DNA from: an uncultured Spirochaetales bacterium
GTDB taxonomy: Bacteria > Spirochaetota > Spirochaetia > Sphaerochaetales > Sphaerochaetaceae
Direction of reading: 5' to 3'
Assembly: GCA_902781545.1 (NCBI GenBank)
Contig: CACZJR010000032.1
Location: 1-34,359 of the forward strand
DNA: 34,359 nt
The translations under genes were made by a program, and so were the position numbers. Shown here piece by piece: positions 6,924-15,353 of this stretch. The notes beneath the pieces are model-generated. The model made no database searches, had not been told where the DNA came from, and saw only the letters and a list, made by a program, of their open reading frames with translations. How positions within the stretch are numbered: position 1 is the first letter of the stretch; every line of letters begins with the position of its first letter.

Positions 6924-8213
6924 CTAATTCGTTGTGATGTCCTTGGCGGAAAGGACCTTAATCTCATAATAGTCATCGTGGTGGCTCACAACCCCCCTGA
7001 CGCTGATCACCTTGCCGTCATAGGCCTCATGTGTGATCAGATTCCTTGAGGAATCAGTCAGGACAGTTGTCCTCACAATCACCTCGAACCCGTCATTCTC
7101 ACAGGTGATTGTCATAGCGCCCAACGATGAGCTGTTGGGATTGCTCTCGGTCTTGATTGACAAGACCTTGAGGTCATGCATCTCGACTGTGGTGTCCATC
7201 GCAAGATATGCATACGGATAATCCCTGCTTCCGTCATCCGTCTGAACTGTGACGACAGAATCAAAGGTCTTTGCATCCGTCAGGACAAAGGCACCGGAAT
7301 GGCCGTCGCTGATCTTCTGGATGTTCCCCGGATCCTTGGGCTTCATCTGCTTGTAGGTCAGACCTGCAACCTGATAAATGCCTCCCTGCTCGTAGTACTG
7401 CACCGTTCCCACAATCCTGGAACGATTGCCTACTGAGAGGATATCAAGGCCTTTTCCGGGCAGATTGTAGCCGTAGAAGACCGAAATCCCATAGTAGAGT
7501 CCTGTCTCAGGATCATAATCCTCGATGTAGATGCTGGAGCCGTCATTCATGGTGATCACCCCTTCAAAGGCGACCCTTATGCCGTCATACTGCTCCACAT
7601 TGAGCCTGATTTCCTTCAGGGTCAGCTCCACGGCATCGCCATAATAGAAATCCGGATCCTTCTGCCCCGAGTACAGGTTGAGCTTCTGCTCCTTGGCCTG
7701 GTTCAAGGCAGACATGGCGACTGTGCCATAGCGGTTGTTGGCTGTCGAGTATGCATGGGCAAGTCCGTTCTGCAGAAGCTCGATGTTCAGGTTGCGGTAC
7801 GGCTCGCTGTCGGAATTGCGGTACCAGACCCAGACCAGGTATCTTCCACCTGAGGAGTCCACGTTCCAGTTCCCGTCATCCGACTCGACGATGATCGAGC
7901 TTGCGTTCTCCAGTTTCTCCCTCGTGAACTTTGAGGCCTTCTTTCCGTACTCCTCGATCTTGCCTGTTGACTCCGGGGTGTTCAGACCGAGGTATCTGGC
8001 CTTCATCTTCCCGTTCGGGAAATCCTGGGAGTCAACGTTGAAGTGGGTGGTGTCACCATCGACGAATGCCTCGACGGTGACCTCCAGCTTCAGGGTCTCG
8101 GAGTTCATGTTGAGTCTTATCTGAGAGGCGTAATCCACCCCGTCAGCGAAGATGAAAGAGGCGACAAGTATGGTCAGGACCAGCAGGAACGCTGCCGCAA
8201 GAAGCTTCCGCAT
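6924..8213 (-). CDS. Secreted staphylococcal-nuclease-like (SNase/thermonuclease) protein with C-terminal OB-like region
   Basis: The protein has 429 residues with an N-terminal signal peptide ending near FADG (about 23). Residues ~45-160 match the SNase fold: VDGDTTHF (Asp54, metal site), ARYLGLNTPES (Arg73, Glu81), EYGKKASKFTREKL, GRYLVWVW (Arg124) and LLQNGLAHAY. The position equal to Asp40 of S. aureus nuclease is Asn78. Beyond ~190 come repeated beta-rich segments (VAFEGVIT, SRIVGTVQYYEQGG, ISVRGVVSHHDDYYEIKV) that look like OB folds related to the downstream protein. The family hydrolyses DNA and RNA with Ca. It follows the binding-protein gene by 15 bases with AGGTG before the ATG, so it belongs to the importer unit. 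Confidence 0.85.
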   Translation of the reverse strand: MRKLLAAAFLLVLTILVASFIFADGVDYASQIRLNMNSETLKLEVTVEAFVDGDTTHFNVDSQDFPNGKMKARYLGLNTPESTGKIEEYGKKASKFTREKLENASSIIVESDDGNWNVDSSGGRYLVWVWYRNSDSEPYRNLNIELLQNGLAHAYSTANNRYGTVAMSALNQAKEQKLNLYSGQKDPDFYYGDAVELTLKEIRLNVEQYDGIRVAFEGVITMNDGSSIYIEDYDPETGLYYGISVFYGYNLPGKGLDILSVGNRSRIVGTVQYYEQGGIYQVAGLTYKQMKPKDPGNIQKISDGHSGAFVLTDAKTFDSVVTVQTDDGSRDYPYAYLAMDTTVEMHDLKVLSIKTESNPNSSSLGAMTITCENDGFEVIVRTTVLTDSSRNLITHEAYDGKVISVRGVVSHHDDYYEIKVLSAKDITTN

Positions 8214-8228
8214 CAGACTTCACCTGTC

Positions 8229-9644
8229 TCAGTTGTGATACTCACACTCGTCCAGGGCTTCCTCGAATGCCTTTCTGATCTGATTGTCATCAGTGAGGGT
8301 AAGGCACTTCGGAAGAAGAGCACCGACCTGGTCACGGGCTGTTGATGAGCCGTTGAATGCAGGTGATGTGTAGTATGCGTCCTCCTGCTCAAGACAGACC
8401 TTTGCGGACAGGGCTGTGACATAGTCACCGCCATCGGCGCTTGCAAGGAAGTCAGCATAGACTTCGTTCTGTGCGACTGACTTGATGACAGGAACATAAC
8501 CAGATGCCATTCCGAACTCAGCCTGGAACTCGATTGTAGTTGTCAGGTACTTGACGAACAGCCATGAGGCCACGACTTCCTGCGGGTTGGCCTTATCAAA
8601 GATACAGAGGCTCGGGCCCTGGGAGATGACCTTCCTGTTGGTCTCTGAGACCTGCGGGATTGTAGCAATGCCGACCTCGAACGGATATGTTCCGTCAGCG
8701 CTCTTTGCCGGTCTCTGATATGTTGCACCTGCGGAGGAGCCGATTGACATGTAGCTTGTGACTCCGGTCGTTGATGTGAACAGACCTGATGTGTATGCGC
8801 CATAGAGCTTCTGTGTTGTCAGATAACCCTTCTGGTACCAGTCGCGGAACATCTTGACGAATTCGATGTTCTTCTCGTTGTTGAACAGATAGTGCGGCTC
8901 GTTCGCGCTTGTGTACGGGCTGTTGTACTGCTCGCACATGGTGATGAACCAGTTGGCCTCTGAATCATATCCGAGCGGGATTGAGTTCGGGTCAATGGCC
9001 TTGATCTGGGCGCAGACCTGCTCCATCTCAGCCCATGTTGTGGGGACCTTGATTCCGTTCTGGTCGAAGAATGTCTTGTTGTAGTACAGGACCTCTGTTG
9101 ACTTTGAGAGAGGCATTGTGTACATCAGTCCGTCTCCGAACTGCTTTCCCTCATTGTAGTAACCCTCAATGAAGTCTGCCTTCTGCTCAGCTGTCAGGCC
9201 AAGGGTCTCTGTTGTGCCGTCAGCTCTTGTGACAGGAATGGTGCTGTCAATCAGGTTGTCCAGTGTGGCAACAGCACCGGCCATGTTGTAAAGGGCAACG
9301 TGGTCAGGATAGCAGTAAGCGATGTTCGGCTGGCTGCCGACGAAGATCTGTGTGCTGATCTGGTCTCTGACATCATCATAGGAACCGATTGCCTCCCAAG
9401 AGACGTGGATGTTCGGATAGAGCTTGTTGAACTCGACGATGTAATCATCCAGTACCGTGCTGAGGTTGGTGCCCATGGTATGATAGAATGTGATTGTGAC
9501 GTCACTTCCGTCATATCCTGTTGCAGGAACCTGGAAAGCCTTTGAGCTTGCAGCTGTCGGAGTTGCTGTTTCCTCGTCTCCGTTTGCGAAGACAGCGAAG
9601 AGAGCTCCGATGAGAAGCAGTGCAACTAGAAGTGTTTTCTTCAT
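8229..9644 (-). CDS. ABC importer extracellular solute-binding protein (family 1, UgpB-like)
   Basis: The 471-residue protein has a signal peptide ending at about residue 20 (FANG). No lipobox cysteine is present, so it should be free in the periplasm, as expected in a diderm. Features of family-1 binding proteins include ITFYHTMG near 50, FNKLYPNIHV, a QPNIAY segment near 105, YNKTFFDQNGIKVPTTWAE near 180, and ISQGPSLCIF near 345. The family binds sugars, oligosaccharides or glycerol-phosphate compounds. AAGGAG lies upstream of the start. It is followed at once by two secreted proteins of nucleic-acid type, which raises the question whether its ligand is a nucleic-acid breakdown product. Confidence 0.9.
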   Translation of the reverse strand: MKKTLLVALLLIGALFAVFANGDEETATPTAASSKAFQVPATGYDGSDVTITFYHTMGTNLSTVLDDYIVEFNKLYPNIHVSWEAIGSYDDVRDQISTQIFVGSQPNIAYCYPDHVALYNMAGAVATLDNLIDSTIPVTRADGTTETLGLTAEQKADFIEGYYNEGKQFGDGLMYTMPLSKSTEVLYYNKTFFDQNGIKVPTTWAEMEQVCAQIKAIDPNSIPLGYDSEANWFITMCEQYNSPYTSANEPHYLFNNEKNIEFVKMFRDWYQKGYLTTQKLYGAYTSGLFTSTTGVTSYMSIGSSAGATYQRPAKSADGTYPFEVGIATIPQVSETNRKVISQGPSLCIFDKANPQEVVASWLFVKYLTTTIEFQAEFGMASGYVPVIKSVAQNEVYADFLASADGGDYVTALSAKVCLEQEDAYYTSPAFNGSSTARDQVGALLPKCLTLTDDNQIRKAFEEALDECEYHN

Positions 9645-9683
9645 GTTATTTCTCCTTTCTATTTCTAGACTTACAGTCCATTA

Positions 9684-10574
9684 TTAGCCTTTAATACCAC
9701 TGCGGCTGACGCCCTTCATGATGTACTTCCTGAGGAAGATGAACACCAGGAAAAGCGGTGCCGAGACCAAAGCTACGGCTGCCATCTGAACCGGATAGTT
9801 GACATCTCCTGTTGTGTCACGGAAGGCGTTTCTCAATCCGTTGGTGACCATCCTGTGCTTTGCGTCGTTGGCGACCAGACGCGGCCAGATGTAAGAGTTC
9901 CATGCACCCATCATCTTAAGGATGGTGATGGAGATCAGCGTGGGCAGTGAGAGCGGGATCATGACCTTGCACAGGTACTTGAAGTCGCTGGTGCCGTCAA
10001 CCTTTGCCGCCAGGTAGAGCTCGTTCGGAATCTGAAGGAAGTTCTGCCTCAGCAGGTAGATGTAGAAGACGCTGACAAGGAACGGGACGATCAGGACCGT
10101 GTAGGTGTTGATCCATCCGAAGTTCGTGACAGTGGTGTAGTTTGTGATCGTGAAGAGCTCGCCCGGGATCATCATGGTGGCCAGAAGTCCTGCAAAGAGG
10201 ATGTTCTTGCCCTTGAACTCCAGCCTTGCGAATGCAAAGGCAGAGAGGATTGTGATCACCAGAGAGAGGATCGTTGATACAAGACCGACGATCATGGTGT
10301 TCAAAAACAGCCTGCCCAGGCTTGCCGCCTGGAATGCCTCGGCGTAGTTGCTGAACATGACCTGTCTGGGAAAGAATGTCGGAACACTCAGCCTGTATTC
10401 TGTCAGGGTCTTCAGGGACGAGTTCAGCATCCAGTAGAACGGGAACAGGACTATGACTCCCATCAGGATCAGGAAGGCGTAGACCAGGACCTTGACAACC
10501 ATGCCCAGCACGAGCTGCTTGGAGGTCTCTTTCTGCATGTTCTTCTCATGCATAATCTCAATGCGTTCTGCCAT
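9684..10574 (-). CDS. ABC importer permease (UgpE/MalG-like)
   Basis: The 296-residue protein has six predicted membrane segments beginning near residue 28. The coupling-helix EAA motif of binding-protein-dependent permeases is AAKVDGTSDFKYLCKVMIPL (near 185-205), and the carbohydrate-permease start FPFYWMLNSSLKT is at about 45-58. The start at 10574 is selected because GAGGAGG stands 5 bases upstream; a longer frame to 10598 would overlap the preceding gene. It pairs with the permease at 10585-11541 to form the membrane channel. Confidence 0.92.
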   Translation of the reverse strand: MAERIEIMHEKNMQKETSKQLVLGMVVKVLVYAFLILMGVIVLFPFYWMLNSSLKTLTEYRLSVPTFFPRQVMFSNYAEAFQAASLGRLFLNTMIVGLVSTILSLVITILSAFAFARLEFKGKNILFAGLLATMMIPGELFTITNYTTVTNFGWINTYTVLIVPFLVSVFYIYLLRQNFLQIPNELYLAAKVDGTSDFKYLCKVMIPLSLPTLISITILKMMGAWNSYIWPRLVANDAKHRMVTNGLRNAFRDTTGDVNYPVQMAAVALVSAPLFLVFIFLRKYIMKGVSRSGIKG

Positions 10575-10584
10575 GGAGACCTCC

Positions 10585-11541
10585 TCAGTAATGGACACGC
10601 TTCTTGCTGACGTACAGCTGAAGCAGTGTCACTATCAGGATCAGACCGAAAAGGATGAGTGCAGCGGCACTCGCCCTACCCTGGTTGTTGCTCGCAAGCG
10701 AGTCATATATGAATCCGACCATCGTGTTGAGCCTTCCGGCATTGTCCGCAGGACCCATTGACTCACCGAAGATACCTACGATGCTGGTGTACTCCTTGAA
10801 GCCGCCGATGAAGCCCGTGATGACGACATATGCGATCATCGGAGACAGAAGAGGCACCGTTATGCGTGTGAATATCCTGCGCCTCGAGGTTCCGTCGACC
10901 TTGGCGGCATCGTAGTACTGCTTGTTGACGCTCTGAAGGCCACCAAGGAGGATGAGGATCTTGAACGGGAGTGCGTTCCACACGATGTAGATGACCATGA
11001 CGGTGATGTTCGCGGCATAGGTGGAGCCGTAGTTGATCCAGTTGACCGGCTTTCCGCCGAAGAACTCAATGACGTTGTTGATGATTCCGGCGGTGACTAT
11101 GAGCTCGTTCTCCGTGCCGTAGAAGCTACCGACTATGTTGAACATGGCCGCGAAGACCATTCCTATTGCGATTGAGTTCGTCACATACGGCAGGAAGAAC
11201 ACCGTCTGCAGGAACTTCTGGAGTCCCTTGATGGAGTTCAGTGCGACCGAGATCAGAAGCGCAAGCATCGTTGATACAGGAACAGTGATGAAACAGATGA
11301 TGACTGTGTTCTTCATGCACTGTATGAACTTCTTGTACTTCAGGACCTTGGAGAAGTTGCCTATGCCGAACTTGAATGTCATTCCGCCCACAGCCTTGAG
11401 TCCGCTGTAGTCCACCAGGAAGGCCATGCGCACCGTGTTGATGATAGGCCATACCGTGAAGACCAGAAGCAGAACCAGAGCCGGTGAGAGGTAAATCCAG
11501 GCTTTCCAGGGATGCCTGCTTTCAACCATGCTGTTTGCCAT
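10585..11541 (-). CDS. ABC importer permease (UgpA/MalF-like)
   Basis: The 318-residue protein has six membrane helices, N-terminal AWIYLSPALVLLLVFTVWP (about 14-32) typical of sugar-importer permeases, and the EAA loop AAKVDGTSRRRIFTRITVPL near 210-230. Its start lies one base beyond the ATPase stop with AGAGGTG upstream, and its stop precedes the next permease by 10 bases, so the three genes are translated from one message. A large periplasmic loop near 125-170 is present. Confidence 0.92.
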   Translation of the reverse strand: MANSMVESRHPWKAWIYLSPALVLLLVFTVWPIINTVRMAFLVDYSGLKAVGGMTFKFGIGNFSKVLKYKKFIQCMKNTVIICFITVPVSTMLALLISVALNSIKGLQKFLQTVFFLPYVTNSIAIGMVFAAMFNIVGSFYGTENELIVTAGIINNVIEFFGGKPVNWINYGSTYAANITVMVIYIVWNALPFKILILLGGLQSVNKQYYDAAKVDGTSRRRIFTRITVPLLSPMIAYVVITGFIGGFKEYTSIVGIFGESMGPADNAGRLNTMVGFIYDSLASNNQGRASAAALILFGLILIVTLLQLYVSKKRVHY

Positions 11542-11542
11542 C

Positions 11543-12670
11543 TCACTTCACCTCTTTCTGCTTTGCGCCCTTCTCGGTTCCGGTATAGATGCGCTCCTCC
11601 GTCTCCTTGTTGAAGAGGAAGATCTTGTTCTTCTTGATCGCGAACCTGACTGTCTCTGCCTCCTGGTCAATCGGGCTGTCAGCGTCTATGATCGCGCGGA
11701 TGATCGGGTTCTGTGATGCGGGATTCGTGGCCACTACGCTGACATCCCTTCCCATGACCTCCACGTTCTCCATCTTGCATGAGAACGGGCCGTCATCCTT
11801 GAGGATAAAGCCCTCAGGCCTGATTCCGATATGGACCTCCTGATCCTCAACTCCAGGCACATCAAGGACAGCCTCTTCTCCGATGATCACCTTTCCGTCC
11901 TTGATCTTTCCGCTGAAGACATTGATCGGCGGTGTTCCGAGGAACTTGGCCACGAACAGGTTGGCCGGGCTATTATAGACATCCTGCGGCTTACCGATCT
12001 GCTGGATGATTCCAAGCTTCATGACAACAATCATGTCGGAGATGCTCATTGCCTCTTCCTGATCGTGAGTGACGAACACTGTGGTGATGTTCGTCTCCTT
12101 CTGGATTCTCTTGATCTCCTCTCTTGTCTGGAGCCTGAGTCTTGCATCAAGGTTTGACAGCGGCTCGTCAAGAAGAAGAACACGCGGCATCTTGACCAGC
12201 GCACGGGCAATAGCGACTCTCTGCTGCTGTCCGCCGGAGAGCTCGCTGGGCTTACGGTCCATCAGCTCGTCTATCTGGACGATCTTGGCGCACTCGTAGG
12301 CACGCTCGAGCATCTGCTCCTTTGTAAGCTTATCAGCACCCTTGAGGTTCTGCAGCGGGAACATGATGTTCTGCTTGACCGTCATGTGCGGATACAGGGC
12401 ATAATTCTGGAACACAAGTCCAACACCTCTGTTCTCCGGAGGAAGAAGAGTGACATCGTCCTCTCCGAAGAAGATTTTTCCGCCGGACGGCTTCTGAAGT
12501 CCGCAGATCATGTAGAGCGTTGTGCTCTTTCCGCATCCTGATGGTCCGAGAAGACCGACCAGCTTGCCGTCAGGGATTGTGAATGTGAAGTTGTTGACGG
12601 CAACAACCTCCTCTCCCTTCACGTGTCTGCTGGGGAAAACCTTTGTCAAATTCTGTAGCTCGACTTTCAT
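11543..12670 (-). CDS. ABC importer ATPase (UgpC/MsmK/MalK-like)
   Basis: The 375-residue cytoplasmic ATPase has Walker A GPSGCGKST (42-50), Q-loop FQNYALYPHMT (87-97), signature LSGGQQQR (144-151), Walker B VLLLDEP (164-170) and H-loop VTHDQEE (200-206). A C-terminal TOBE/MalK-type regulatory domain follows (about 235-360). The start at 12670 has AAGGA 7 bases upstream. The gene opens the importer unit. In this subfamily one ATPase can serve several importers; here its linkage to two permeases and a binding protein makes a dedicated role more likely. Confidence 0.94.
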   Translation of the reverse strand: MKVELQNLTKVFPSRHVKGEEVVAVNNFTFTIPDGKLVGLLGPSGCGKSTTLYMICGLQKPSGGKIFFGEDDVTLLPPENRGVGLVFQNYALYPHMTVKQNIMFPLQNLKGADKLTKEQMLERAYECAKIVQIDELMDRKPSELSGGQQQRVAIARALVKMPRVLLLDEPLSNLDARLRLQTREEIKRIQKETNITTVFVTHDQEEAMSISDMIVVMKLGIIQQIGKPQDVYNSPANLFVAKFLGTPPINVFSGKIKDGKVIIGEEAVLDVPGVEDQEVHIGIRPEGFILKDDGPFSCKMENVEVMGRDVSVVATNPASQNPIIRAIIDADSPIDQEAETVRFAIKKNKIFLFNKETEERIYTGTEKGAKQKEVK

Positions 12671-12710
12671 ACCTGTATCCTTTTTTTGTATTCCTTTTGT
12701 CCTATTCACT

Positions 12711-12726
12711 CATGCGTCAGCGCATG
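12711..12726. promoter_or_regulatory. Inverted repeat upstream of the ABC importer unit
   Basis: CATGCG-TCAG-CGCATG is a perfect 6-bp-arm inverted repeat lying 41 bases upstream of the ATPase start, between it and the RDD gene. It could be an operator for the importer unit. I see no convincing -35/-10 pair here, so the unit may also be read from the RDD promoter. Confidence 0.4.
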
Positions 12727-12749
12727 TCATGTTCTTCTCTGTCCGCTCC

Positions 12750-13538
12750 TCAATAAGGGCTCTTTGCCGCAATCTCAGCTGATTTCTGGGCCTTGTACTG
12801 AAGCATCGACTGCTCATCATCGAATATCAGCTGGCTTGCCATGTCCACAACCACGCAGTCGGAGATGATGTCATGGATCATCGACTTGGTCTTTGTGAAG
12901 CACAGAAGCAGAACCTGTCCTATCAGAAGAAGCCCCACGAAGATCAGCCCCATGATTCCGGGTCCGCCCATGATTCCTATGGCGTTGAAGATGATCATAA
13001 GTGCGATCAGGACGGGAATCATGGTCTCTATCACATACTTGCCCAGGAATGTCCTGATGAACAGTGAGACAGTCCTGATCCTGACTCCATTGACACGCAT
13101 GACGGCAAGTCCGAATATCTTCTTGCCCACAGTCTGCCCGTTCTTCATTATCAGAGGGATGATGAACTCAATGACCATGAAGGCAAGGAAGACCGATATC
13201 GACACTATTGCGATGATCATCCTGACAATGACATTCAGGGCACGCATGATCTCAGGATCGTTGTTCATTGCATCGACGGCCGCATCGTAATTTGCCCTCT
13301 GGGAGTCAGACATGGCATCATAATCTGCCTGGTTGAGGATGCTGTCGAAATCCACCCCGTATTTCGCGGCATAACGGTCTATTCCGTCTGAGTACATATC
13401 GCTGTAGGTATTGTAATGGAAGATGGCTGAGGCCGCAAACGCGAATCCGACTGCCAGGATTACGAGAAGAATTCCGTCAAGGATAAATGCGGAAGCCCTT
13501 TTGAGAAGGCTTCCTTTCTGAAGATCGTAAATCACCAT
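12750..13538 (-). CDS. RDD-family membrane protein
   Basis: The 262-residue protein starts with the RDD-domain pattern: Arg near 14 and Asp near 21 in KRASAFILDGILLVIL, then VGKKIFGLAVMRVNG near 135-149. There are four or five hydrophobic segments. The ~55-residue acidic stretch between the first two helices (about 42-100) is longer than usual and probably periplasmic. Function of RDD proteins is mostly unknown; some act in ion or osmolyte traits. It lies 79 bases upstream of the importer ATPase on the same strand and divergently from butyrate kinase. Its promoter sits almost on the start codon. Confidence 0.82.
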   Translation of the reverse strand: MVIYDLQKGSLLKRASAFILDGILLVILAVGFAFAASAIFHYNTYSDMYSDGIDRYAAKYGVDFDSILNQADYDAMSDSQRANYDAAVDAMNNDPEIMRALNVIVRMIIAIVSISVFLAFMVIEFIIPLIMKNGQTVGKKIFGLAVMRVNGVRIRTVSLFIRTFLGKYVIETMIPVLIALMIIFNAIGIMGGPGIMGLIFVGLLLIGQVLLLCFTKTKSMIHDIISDCVVVDMASQLIFDDEQSMLQYKAQKSAEIAAKSPY

Positions 13539-13546
13539 TTCATACT

Positions 13547-13552
13547 ACTATA
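13547..13552 (-). promoter_or_regulatory. -10 element of the RDD gene (near-leaderless)
   Basis: On the minus strand TATAGT predicts a start about two bases before the ATG at 13538. No Shine-Dalgarno sequence is visible and the -35 region is weak. Confidence 0.4.
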
Positions 13553-13571
13553 TTTTTCTAACAGTAAGCAA

Positions 13572-13577
13572 TATAAT
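13572..13577 (+). promoter_or_regulatory. -10 element of butyrate kinase (near-leaderless)
   Basis: A perfect TATAAT ends 10 bases before the ATG at 13588, leaving a leader of about four bases and no ribosome binding site. Confidence 0.5.
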
Positions 13578-13587
13578 CTTGACTCAA

Positions 13588-14700
13588 ATGGACTCTCAGA
13601 AAAGCGGCAGATCACACAGATTACTTATCATCAATCCAGGCTCGACATCAACGAAGATCAGCGTCTTTGATGACCGCAAGTGCCTGTTCACCGAGAGTGT
13701 GTTCCACGATGCGCCGGAGCTACTGCGCTACCCCACTACAGCCGTGATTGAGAGAATCCTTGAGAAACATTCTGTTCCGCTGTCATCGATTGACGTCTGG
13801 GTCGGACGCGGAGGCTGCGCATACTCCCAAAAAGCCGGTGTGATGGAGATTGATGAGCGCCTTGTCTCCGATACCGCGGCCGATAAAGGCGGAAGCGACC
13901 ACCCTGCAAAACTGGGTGTGATGCTTGCCTATGATTTCTGTTCTGAGTACGGTGGAAAGATGTATACGGTCAACCCAACAAACGTGGATGAACTGTGTGA
14001 TTACGCACGTGTCACAGGCATCTCAGGCCTCTACAAGAGAGCTCAGACCCATGTCCTGAATCAGAAGGCTATTGCTAAAAAACACGCTGAGAGCATTGGA
14101 TCAGGCTATGATAAGTGCTCCTTCATTGTCTGTCACATTGACGGTGGGATAACCATCACGGCCCACAAGAACGGCCGTATGATAGATAGCACAGAAGGCG
14201 CAGGCGGAGACGGTCCGTTCTCCCCCACCAGGCTCGGAAGCATCCCCGCGATGGAGATCGCCTCCTTCATGGAGACTCACAGCCCCGATGAGCTCAGGAC
14301 CATGTGCTCACGCTCCGGAGGCTTTGTAAGCCACTTCGGGACCTCCAACGCAGCGACCATCCACAAGATGATGGATGACGGCGACCCCAAGGCCACCCTG
14401 ATATGGAATGCCATGGTCTACCAGATCTGCAAGTCCATCGGCGCAATGGCCGCAGTCCTTGAGGGCAAGGTCGATGCCATCTTGCTCACAGGCGGACTGG
14501 TGCGATTCGAGGACATTCCTGCCAAGATCTCACAGCGCTGCGCTTGGATAGCCCCTATTTTCACCTATCCAGGAGAGATCGAGCAGGAAGCAATGGCTGA
14601 TTCTGTAATGGATGTCCTTGAGGGAAAAGCAAATGCTTTCAGATACACTGGAAAGCCAGTTTTTCAAGGTTTTTTGTGGGAAAAACCTTTTGGTTGTTAA
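13588..14700 (+). CDS. buk: Butyrate kinase
   Basis: Butyrate kinase converts butyryl-phosphate and ADP to butyrate and ATP, the last step of one fermentative butyrate route. The 370-residue protein of the ASKHA/acetokinase fold has the phosphate-1 motif NPGSTSTK (16-23), VGRGGCA near 73, NPTNVDEL near 131, the HIDGGITI motif near 190, GGDGPFSPTRLG near 212 and the adenosine motif LLTGGL near 307. The start at the ATG 13588 is chosen because the frame upstream only offers a TTG inside the promoter. No phosphotransbutyrylase gene is next to it. A branched-chain carboxylate kinase would look the same. Confidence 0.9.
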   Translation: MDSQKSGRSHRLLIINPGSTSTKISVFDDRKCLFTESVFHDAPELLRYPTTAVIERILEKHSVPLSSIDVWVGRGGCAYSQKAGVMEIDERLVSDTAADKGGSDHPAKLGVMLAYDFCSEYGGKMYTVNPTNVDELCDYARVTGISGLYKRAQTHVLNQKAIAKKHAESIGSGYDKCSFIVCHIDGGITITAHKNGRMIDSTEGAGGDGPFSPTRLGSIPAMEIASFMETHSPDELRTMCSRSGGFVSHFGTSNAATIHKMMDDGDPKATLIWNAMVYQICKSIGAMAAVLEGKVDAILLTGGLVRFEDIPAKISQRCAWIAPIFTYPGEIEQEAMADSVMDVLEGKANAFRYTGKPVFQGFLWEKPFGC

Positions 14701-14708
14701 AAAAATTT

Positions 14709-14730
14709 CAGCCTTTTAAAGCTGTTTTTT
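14709..14730 (+). terminator. Intrinsic terminator after butyrate kinase
   Basis: CAGC (14709-14712) pairs with GCTG (14721-14724) around an AT-rich centre, followed by six T. A second T-rich hairpin (AAGGTTTTT with AAAAACCTT) lies inside the last codons of the gene, about 14669-14691. Confidence 0.6.
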
Positions 14731-14750
14731 AAAAATTTTTCACTTTTCCC

Positions 14751-14780
14751 TTGCCAATGCACCCCTTCATATATTATATT
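14751..14780 (+). promoter_or_regulatory. Promoter of the four-gene secreted-protein cassette
   Basis: TTGCCA (14751-14756) and TATATT (14775-14780) have an 18-base spacer in a very AT-rich stretch. The predicted leader is about 36 bases and ends in GAGGAG five bases before the ATG. Confidence 0.55.
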
Positions 14781-14822
14781 TAAGTTGAAATTTAGTCAGC
14801 TTTGAATTATTGAGGAGACGGC

Positions 14823-15353
14823 ATGGCAAAGAAAGTGATAATCACATTAACATTTGCTCTTATGCTATTACCATGCCTGTTTGCGGTGTACAGAGTCCAA
14901 ACCGGAACCCAGTTCAAGATCCGATGGATAGTTGATTCGGAAGCTTCCAGGAAATTTGAGATCCTTGAATTCTCCAGAGACGAGGTCATCCCTGATAATG
15001 GTGAAGTCGCACTGGAGTATAATGATGTAAATCAGAGGGTCTGCAAGGTACAATACACCACAAATGCTGTTGAGACCATAAACTTCACATGTAAGTCCAC
15101 TGCCCTGAAGACAAACGACGATCATTTTACCGCATATACCCTTAGGATGACTCGTGGAAATGTCACAAAGAGCCTCAGTGTCGGTTGCTCCGCTGAAACG
15201 GAGTATGTGATGGCCGACACGCATTCCATTTATTTCGAAGGTAATGGTTTTCAGACAGAGAATATCCTTGTGTATGCGGAGTTGTCCACGGAGAATGATC
15301 CGTATCCTGGCAAATACACAGCGACCATCACATTTGGAGTGGAGACAGAATGA
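14823..15353 (+). CDS. Small secreted beta-rich protein, cassette gene A (unrecognised)
   Basis: The 176-residue protein has a signal peptide (cleavage after about residue 21, CLFA). The mature part is rich in alternating hydrophobic/polar strands with three cysteines (VCKVQ, FTCKS, VGCSA). It ends with PGKYTATITFGVE, a last-strand pattern also found at the end of gene C and, more loosely, of B and D. This closing strand recalls pilin or spore-coat-U-type beta-sandwich subunits, but I cannot assign a family. Its stop overlaps the next start by four bases. Confidence 0.7.
   Translation: MAKKVIITLTFALMLLPCLFAVYRVQTGTQFKIRWIVDSEASRKFEILEFSRDEVIPDNGEVALEYNDVNQRVCKVQYTTNAVETINFTCKSTALKTNDDHFTAYTLRMTRGNVTKSLSVGCSAETEYVMADTHSIYFEGNGFQTENILVYAELSTENDPYPGKYTATITFGVETE

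Noticed and set aside
8543-9625. Several 80-124 residue open frames opposite or overlapping the binding-protein gene
   Set aside because: They are out-of-frame shadows of a strongly supported gene with low-complexity composition.
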